A program made the translations under genes and the position numbers. Source: Macrotis lagotis (lineage: Eukaryota; Chordata; Mammalia; Peramelemorphia; Peramelidae). From it: a stretch of DNA of 64,000 nt. The stretch is taken from contig NC_133665.1 of assembly GCF_037893015.1 (NCBI RefSeq), forward strand, positions 22,330,869 to 22,394,868, read 5' to 3'. Under the pieces are notes generated by a model, which was given only the letters and a program-made list of their open reading frames with translations, had not been told where the DNA came from and ran no database searches. Of this stretch, positions 58,165 through 64,000 are shown piece by piece; within the stretch, counting starts at the first letter, position 1, and each line of letters starts with the position of its first letter.

Positions 58165-58300
58165 GAGGTAGTGTATCGTGGAATACAGTGTACTGAACCT
58201 CAGACAATTTTCCTCATCTGGAAAATGGGAATAATAGTATACTTAGTATTTACCTCACAAGGTTATTACAAGACTAAAAGGAATAAATAATACAGATCAA
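58165..58300 (+). mobile_element. MIR fragment
   Basis: GGTAGTGTATCGTGGAATAC, TTCCTCATCTGGAAAATGGG, CACAAGGTTATTACAAG. Confidence 0.65.
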
Positions 58301-58419
58301 TTTGTTGTTTAAAAATAATAAAATATAAAATATAAATCTCATTTGTAATTGATGACATAATGCAGAGAATGGGTCTTATCTATATCTTGCATCAACCTGA
58401 GGACCTAGTATGTTTCACT

Positions 58420-58905
58420 CAGGGCCTAGTGTGCTCCTCTCAGGATCAAATACAAAATCCTCTGTTTGACTTTTAAAACTTGTCATAATCTGATCCCTTG
58501 CTACCTATCCAGTGTCTTTCACTTTGCACATCACTGATCCTGTGATTCTGGCCTCCCTGTTGTTCTGTCCTGGCTCCTCCTGGTTCCAGGTATTTCCTTT
58601 AGCCATCTCCTAGACCTGAAATGTTCTCCCTCCTCACCTCCATCTCCTGGCTTCCTTCAGAGCCCAGCGGAAGCCCTATCCTTCATAAGAAGCCTGCAAT
58701 GTTCCTCTTTCATCTTAATGCTTTCCTTTTCTTGATTACTTCTACTATGCTCTGTGTTCTGTTCATACACAGCTGTTTGCATATTGTCTCCCTCAGGATA
58801 TTAGGAGCTCCTTTTGAGCAGGGACTTTTTTGTGGCCTTGCTGCTGCTTAGTAAAATGCCTGGAAAAGAGTAGGAACTTCATAAAAGTAACTTCACTGAC
58901 TGGTT
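58420..58905 (+). mobile_element. L2 LINE 3' end, long copy
   Basis: CTCAGGATCAAATACAAAAT, ACTTTGCACATCACTGATCC, CTAGACCTGAAATGTTCTCC, GCTTCCTTCAGAGCCCAGC, GGAGCTCCTTTTGAGCAGGG. Its 76-codon open frame is repeat-derived. Confidence 0.8.
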
Positions 58906-58924
58906 GAGTCTATTCAGCAGGCAA

Positions 58925-59085
58925 TTTTTTTTTACATTTTATTTTTCTCATTTTTTAATTTATTCTATTTTTAATTTAAGGAATAAGTTCATAACAAAAT
59001 CTATTATGCAACTCTATAATGTATAACTTACTATTCCTATTAAATATAAACATATTAAATATTTAATAGAGTTAACATGAGCAGG
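58925..59085 (-). mobile_element. L1 3' UTR fragment, antisense
   Basis: TTTAATTTAAGGAATAAG, AAAATCTATTATGCAACTCT mirror the sense fragment at 51300-51400. Confidence 0.6.
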
Positions 59086-59149
59086 CAATTTAATAAATAG
59101 GTTGTTTATGGAATGAATCTGGCTCATATACATCCAGACTTATTTTATA

Positions 59150-59490
59150 CAATTCCCTTTCATAAGCTCTACATTGCAGACTAGCCATTCTCCAAATCTG
59201 AATCCATCTGCAATGTATGTATGTATGTATACTTGCACAAACTATTCCCCATATCTAAAATGGCAATGAATGTCATCACCACTGCCTCTCAGGAAACTTG
59301 TTGAGCCCTCAAGGATAAGCTCAGCTATTTCCTTCTCTGTGAATTCTTCTCTAATTCCCTCAGTTGTCAATAATCTTTACTTTCTCAATTCTCATACTCA
59401 TGCACATGTTGTATCCACTCAGTAGAAGGTAAGTTTCTTGAGGGTAGAGATTGTTTCATTTTGAACTTTAGATTTGGAGAATCCTGCATA
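59150..59490 (+). mobile_element. L2 LINE 3' fragment
   Basis: CTCAAGGATAAGCTCAGCTA, GAATTCTTCTCTAATTCCC, GTAAGTTTCTTGAGGGTAGA. Includes a (TGTA)n run at 59213-59231. Confidence 0.55.
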
Positions 59491-59496
59491 GTTTGT

Positions 59497-60478
59497 GGTT
59501 GTTCAGTTGTTCAGTTGTGTCTGGTTTCTTGTGACCCCCTGGACTTCAGCATGCCAGCATTAACCATAGAGTCTTTTTTTTTTTTTGGTAAAGTTAGTGA
59601 AGGGCTTTGCCATTTCCTTCTTTAGTGGAGGTTAAGTGACTTGCCAGGGTCACACAGTAAGTATCCTAGGCCAAATTTGAACTGAAGTCTTTTTTTTTTT
59701 AAGATTTTATTTATTTTGAGTTTTACAATTTTTTCCTGATCTTACTTCCCTCCCCCCCACAGAATTGCCACAGAAGGCAATTTGTCAGTCTTTACATTGT
59801 TTCCATGGTATACATTGATCCAAATTGAGTGTCATGAGAGAGAAATCATATCCTTAAGGAAGAAACATAAAGTATAAGAGATAGCAAGATCAGACAATAA
59901 GATATCAGTTGTCCCCCCACCCCCCCCATAAATTAAAGGTAATAGTCCTTGGTTTTGGTTCAAACTCCACAGTTCTTTCTCTGGATACAGAGGGTATTCT
60001 CCACTGCAGAGAGCCCCAAATTGTCCCTGATTGTTGCACTGAAGGAATGAGCGAGTCCATCAAGGTTGATCATTGCCCCCATGTTACTGTTAGGGTATAT
60101 AGTGTTTTTTCTGATTCTGCTCATCTCACTCAGCATCAATTCATGCAAATCCCTCCCAGGCTTCCCTGAATTCCCATCCCTCCTGGTTTCTAATAGAACA
60201 ATAGTGTTCCATGGCATACATATACTGCAGTTTGCTAAGCCATTCCTCAATTGAAGGACATTTACTTGATTTTCAATTCTTTGCCACCACAAACAGTGCT
60301 GCTATGAATAATTTTGTACAAGTGATGTGTTTATCCTTTTTCATCATCTCTTCAGGGTATAGACCCAGTAGTATCGCTGGATCAAAGGGTATGCACATTT
60401 TTGTTGCCCTTTGGGCTGAACTGAAGTCTTTCTGACATCAGGTCCTGCTATCTATCTGCTAATTCACCCACCTGCCTT
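59497..60478 (-). mobile_element. MAR1 CORE-SINE, split by L1
   Basis: Left part 59497-59692 (GTTCAGTTGTGTCTGG, GCCATTTCCTTC, CAGGGTCACACAGTAAG) and right part 60432-60478 (CTGACATCAGG, CACCCACCTGCC) are one antisense MAR1 separated by the L1 insertion. Confidence 0.85.
59693..60417 (-). mobile_element. 5'-truncated L1 with 14-bp TSD
   Basis: Perfect TSD GAACTGAAGTCTTT (59679-59692, 60418-60431). The oligo(T) at 59693-59700 is its antisense tail. The 3' UTR runs through CCTGATCTTACTTCCCTCCC to the ORF2 end (GCTAAGCCATTCCTCAATTG). Only the last 725 bp were copied. It closely matches positions 1-260 and is among the younger L1 pieces here. Confidence 0.95.
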
Positions 60479-60499
60479 CATCCTGCAAAGATGCTATAG

Positions 60500-61110
60500 C
60501 ATTGTAGATGCTATAGGAGAAACCTGGACAATCTACCAACCACAGGTCAGGAAACTGAACCATTTCCATTTGAATTGTCTTAGGAAGATTCTGAAAATCA
60601 CCTGGAAAGATAAGGCATTGGATACTGGGGTCCTTTTTGGAGCCAAACTGCCAAGCATTCAAACTCTACTACAGAGAGCACAGCATTGATGGTCTGGCCA
60701 CATTGTCTGAATACCAAACATAAGTTTGCCTAAAAGATTATCTTACAGAAAGCTCACACAAAGCAAACAATCACATAGAGCTCAGAAGAAGTGATAGGAT
60801 ATTCTCAAGATCACTCTGCAGAACTTTGGAATTCACTGGGAGACCTGGGAGACATGGCACACAACCACCCAGCTTGATATGCCTATATCAAAGAAGGCAC
60901 TGTGCTCTAGGAACAAAACAGAATTGTTGTAGCTCAACTAAATATGAGTTGTGCAAATTTAGAGATATCTCTCCAAATGTTTAAATGAATGATTTGTGCC
61001 TGAACTGTGGGAGAGTCTTCCTAGCTTATATTGGTCTGATCAACCAAAGTTGGGCAGTGTACTTTGACCCCAACAAAGTGATGTCATTTTTGTCCTCTTT
61101 GAGAATTATA
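60500..61110 (+). mobile_element. RTE-clade LINE 3' end with coding remnant
   Basis: The plus strand from about 60550 translates, across a few stops, to short blocks such as [41 protein letters not shown] and WETWETWHT. This resembles the C-terminal region of RTE-like endonuclease-reverse transcriptases. The 3' terminus GTGATGTCATTTTTGTCCTC followed by TTTGAGAATTATAAACAAC matches, in reverse, the ends of the elements at 50236, 50786 and 57800. The copy is dead. Confidence 0.65.
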
Positions 61111-61317
61111 AACAACCCGCCAACCAATCAGTACATACATAGTATTTGCTGAATTCAAATAAATTTATAAATACTTCTTAAAGTCTTGCATTTCTTTGTA
61201 ATCTCTTTTGCTTAGAGTGAAGAATAGTTTAAAAGTGAGTAAAGGTGTTGGGAACCAGGGTCTCTAAGCTGTTTGACGCAGTTGCAGCAAGAAGACTCAA
61301 GGCAGTCACACTGCCTG

Positions 61318-61752
61318 ATGGAACAACATTTCCTTCTTCAATATATTCCATGTATACCCATATTTATAGGTCTATTATTGATTGCAAAACTTACTCATCC
61401 TAATAGTGCAATGACTATAAAGGAAGGATTTCAGAGAAATTCCTTGAATAAAACAGATTGTGAACTCTGTCCAAATTTAACAGGACTGCCTCTCCCTGAG
61501 ACATACAAAAGGCTTCAAAATTATGAAATCTTTGGAAGATACAGCACTGGGAGTTCCAGGGCGATGTCAGAATATATACAGGGAAACCAGATACAAGATG
61601 GGTCAGATAGAATTCTAGGGAAATTAACAGTTTTGCCCCCCTTATCATACACAGGAATATATGATAAAGATGGTGAGAGAATAGTTAGTATAGGTAACCA
61701 ATATGTGGACTCTAACAGCCTTAGTTTATTGGGAAAGGATAAAAAGTCATAG
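61318..61752 (+). CDS. LTR-encoded type II-like membrane protein, Sag-like candidate (partly broken)
   Basis: The frame is open from the first base of the LTR (61246) to TAG at 61750-61752. The first in-frame ATG is at 61318, giving 144 residues. From the ATG the protein has a very short N-terminus, a hydrophobic segment (residues about 5-25, including IPCIPIFIGLLLIAKL), then two N-glycosylation sequons (NKT, NLT), and near its end PLSYTGIYD followed by an R-x-V. An open frame beginning at the 5' edge of a betaretroviral U3, with a signal-anchor and outside glycosylation sites, is the layout of the MMTV superantigen, and the YTG-x-YD segment recalls a conserved part of it. A second frame, shifted by +1, is open at 61694-61879 and overlaps the stop, consistent with one frameshift having truncated a longer protein. 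The homology is from memory and could be coincidental. No superantigen activity is implied. Confidence 0.35.
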   Translation: MEQHFLLQYIPCIPIFIGLLLIAKLTHPNSAMTIKEGFQRNSLNKTDCELCPNLTGLPLPETYKRLQNYEIFGRYSTGSSRAMSEYIQGNQIQDGSDRILGKLTVLPPLSYTGIYDKDGERIVSIGNQYVDSNSLSLLGKDKKS

Positions 61753-62167
61753 AAACTGTAGCGTCTACCAACAAGGGCTGAAAGGAAAATTAGTTACTGA
61801 AGGAGTCAACGGACAGGTGGACAAACATAACTACCCTCACTATAGGTTGTCAAAGGATCATATTGAAAAACATTACATATGAGGTACAAAAACATAGAAG
61901 CATTCCATTAAACAAATTATATCAAAGATTATTATAAGGAAAGTTCTGTTTAATTAATAACTACTATGCAGCAACAAACTAGGCAACAGGCAAGGGTGAG
62001 GTCATCACGGTCTGAGCAGGGACAAGAAAATTAACTACTTGATTGATAATCACACTTGTAACCACTACTTGATCAAACTTGTAACCATTAATGATGAAAA
62101 TTGTATACTTTTGTAACCAAGGAAATTATTTTAGTTTGCTTGTTTCATATGATTTTGAGACTACAAA

Positions 62168-62173
62168 AATAAA
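62168..62173 (+). terminator. LTR polyadenylation signal
   Basis: AATAAA within the solo LTR, about 100 bp before its 3' end, placed as expected for the R/U5 junction. Confidence 0.6.
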
Positions 62174-62281
62174 TCTAAGCAGTTGACAGTCAACCTGCTC
62201 CTGCCTATACCCACTTGTTGACTCAACTCATTTAGCCGACTCTATCCCTCCTGTTAGGGAGGTTGGACCCCTGCATAAAGG

Positions 62282-62605
62282 GGAAGAATCCAGGCTTATA
62301 ATGTGAATAAAGTGAAATAGTTTTAAAAATGTGGTTCAGTTTAAAGTCTGATTTTGAAGTTATTAAATACCCAGGATGGCCATGCATTTTCCTAAAGTTC
62401 ATGTTTAAGTGACAAGGAAAACCTTCCAGCTTATTCAATAAAAGATACATTTAAATGATTTTCCTATGATTGTGACTAAGGTACAATTTTGTTTCCTAAA
62501 TTTTAAACTTGATATAGAGACAACTTGGAAACTATTCAGATTCTGCCTTTGATCTATACTATGAGATCCTGGTCAAGTCTCTTCTGCCAGAGTTTTGGTG
62601 TTCTA
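62282..62605. other. Unassigned sequence
   Basis: No gene or recognised repeat between the LTR and the hAT-like element. Confidence 0.45.
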
Positions 62606-62770
62606 GATCAGAGATATAAAACAAATACCCAGGATGAAAATGATGAAAATGTAATTAGGAAATATTTAATGAAATAAATATAAGTACAATAGAATGTGAT
62701 TTTCTAAATCAATATGACATTTATGTTCACAACTTTCTTCTATTCCTAAATGAGTTTGACACCACTAGTC
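62606..62770 (-). mobile_element. hAT-like (Charlie-type) short element, antisense
   Basis: The right end GAGTTTGACACCACTAG is the reverse of a hAT terminal repeat. Internal GATTTTCTAAATCAATATGA and AGGAAATATTTAATGAAATA correspond to the same family as 57950. The left terminal repeat is degraded. Confidence 0.5.
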
Positions 62771-62908
62771 AACTCTCTTAGATTCTAAATTGCAAAGAAG
62801 ATGCCAGTCTGTATTGGCAAAAGGAATTTCCTTCTCTGGAAGTTTTCCATATGAATGAAATTATAGTCCAGAGCTCTATATTATAATCTAATGAGACAAT
62901 CTTTTTTT

Positions 62909-63053
62909 TAAGCTTTTTTGCAAGGCAATGGGGTTAAGTGGCTTGCCCAAGGCCACACAGTTAGGTAAATATTAAGTGTCTGAGGCTGGATTTGAATTCA
63001 GGTATTCCTGACTCCAGGGCCAGTGCTCTATCCACTACACCACCTAGCTGCCC
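62909..63053 (-). mobile_element. tRNA-derived SINE, antisense
   Basis: Flanked by AGACAATCT and AGACTATCT. GCAAGGCAATGGGGTTAAGT, GGATTTGAATTCAGGTATTC, CACCACCTAGCTGCCCC are intact. Confidence 0.9.
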
Positions 63054-63289
63054 CTAAGACTATCTGTTAAAAAATATTTAGAAAAGGTAAAGTATTATAT
63101 AAATTCAAAGTAATTTCATTACTGTTATTTTTACAGGGGTTACAAAGAACAGCAGAAAGATATGTAATGGTTGTAAGTTGACTGCAACTTATGATAAAAA
63201 TATTTAGGACTGAAAAGTAACAGAAAAAGCATTATGAATTTCACATCTGGGCTAGAACAAAAGAGATAAACTTGTCATAGAAGGAGAGA

Positions 63290-63415
63290 TAGATCAATAT
63301 ATAGATAGCAATAGCTATAGATATAACTATAGATATAGAGGTAGATATAACATGCATGTATACACATATGTACACACATATACAATAAAACTATATACAT
63401 ATAATAAAAAGCCTT
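63290..63415. repeat. Degenerate (ATAG)/(TACA) simple repeat
   Basis: Runs of TAGATA, CTATAGATATA and ACATATGTACAC units. Confidence 0.8.
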
Positions 63416-63859
63416 TAGCACATTTGATATAGCTCCTCAGTTCCTCGGTGACAAGGATTAAGATAATACAAGGAGAGAAGGCATGGAAAGGTTGAAATAT
63501 GAACCAATAAGAGGGAGTACCCAGATCAGTGTTGTCAAGGACCCTTTGAAATATTTGAAATAAATTTTATTACTACTACTAATCAGTACATTGATGGCAG
63601 TAATGTCATTTATTATTTAATGAATTTGCACATGGTTCCTGCATAATGTCTTGGCTTAGCCAAGAAACCTTTCTACCATTCAAAGAATTAGTCAAGGTCA
63701 ATTGAATGGATGGAATCAGGGTAGAGGAAAAAGTAAGTGTTTAAGGTTGAGTTGTTCTGCATGGTATAGCCAAACTGAAATATGAGTTCCTAGCCTTTGC
63801 TTTTTTCTCTCAGGGACAATAGGATATGATTAATTTTCATTAATCTTTGTCACATATAG

Positions 63860-64000
63860 AAAGAGCACTAGATTTAAAGTCAGAGGGCCTGGATTCAACT
63901 GCTAACCTTTGAGGAACTGATTTACATCTGTCAGCATCAGTTTCCTCATCTGTAATATGGGGAAAAGAGTGAATATACCATCTACCTTACAGCATGGTTG
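63860..64000 (+). mobile_element. MIR SINE running off the window
   Basis: AGCACTAGATTTAAAGTCAG, CTGGATTCAACTGCTAACC, CAGTTTCCTCATCTGTAATA then ACAGCATGGTTG at the right edge. Confidence 0.75.

Larger units (their letters stand above)
61246..62275 (+). mobile_element. Solo LTR of a betaretrovirus-like ERV
   Basis: A 1030-bp block starting TGTTGGGAACC and ending GGACCCCTGCA, flanked on both sides by the perfect 6-bp duplication TAAAGG (61240-61245, 62276-62281). TG...CA ends and a 6-bp TSD are typical of class II (betaretrovirus-like) integration. An AATAAA at 62168-62173 is followed about 100 bp later by the LTR end, giving a plausible U3-R-U5 order on the plus strand. The lack of any internal sequence implies LTR-LTR recombination. 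The long U3 carries an open reading frame, described separately. Confidence 0.85.

Overview
The window looks like a gene-poor intergenic or intronic stretch of a marsupial nuclear genome, probably an Australian marsupial. The main evidence is repeat content. About fifteen copies of a tRNA-derived SINE (A box near GCTAGGTGGCGCAGTGG, B box GGTTCAAATCC, a core reading TGGCCTTGGGCAAGCCACTT, and a tail of CCTTGCAAAAACCTAAAA) are present with clear target-site duplications (TSDs). They sit among MAR1/MIR-type CORE-SINEs, L2, CR1/L3, RTE and marsupial-type L1 sequence. I found no convincing host protein-coding exon on either strand. The longest open frames are low-complexity artefacts, and the others fall in L1, LTR or L2 sequence or have no recognisable content.

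Layout. Positions 1-4333 hold two L1 fragments facing away from each other (minus, then plus). Positions 4887-5639 are a pogo/Tigger-like DNA transposon with near-perfect terminal inverted repeats and a TA duplication. Positions 6723-18650 form a nested endogenous-retrovirus complex. A young LTR-flanked element on the plus strand (8448-13887, LTRs about 4% different, 4-bp TSD, tRNA-Pro-like primer site, polypurine tract) lies between two older, opposite-strand LTR copies (6723-7253 and 17771-18650). The right-hand old LTR was later hit by a chimeric retroposon, a full-length U6 snRNA copy fused to a SINE. The left-hand LTR preserves the matching empty site.

Positions 18651-35640 are ordinary old repeats with repeat-poor blocks that have the look of conserved non-coding sequence (around 27200-27400, 29560-29810 and 33600-34050). 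Positions 36085-36847 are a homopurine tract, 508 nt of it without a single pyrimidine. Positions 37000-60480 are again SINE/LINE sequence, including a 7SL (SRP) RNA pseudogene at 45515-45733 and an L1 inserted into a MAR1 SINE with a 14-bp TSD (59679-60431).

Positions 61246-62275 are a solo LTR of 1030 bp bounded by a perfect 6-bp TSD, as expected for a betaretrovirus-like (class II) element. Its 5' part carries an open frame predicted to encode a short, type II-like membrane glycoprotein. The layout, and a short motif, recall the superantigen (Sag) reading frame that mouse mammary tumour virus carries in its LTR. I consider this the most interesting locus in the window, although the homology is judged by eye and untested.

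There is no operon-like cooperation here. What links the elements is retrotransposition machinery: L1 enzymes presumably moved the SINEs, the 7SL copy and the U6-SINE chimera, an RTE element and its tail-sharing SINEs appear together, and the ERVs left LTRs with promoter and polyadenylation signals. SINE, MIR, L2 and CR1/L3 boundaries without a stated TSD are approximate to within tens of bases.
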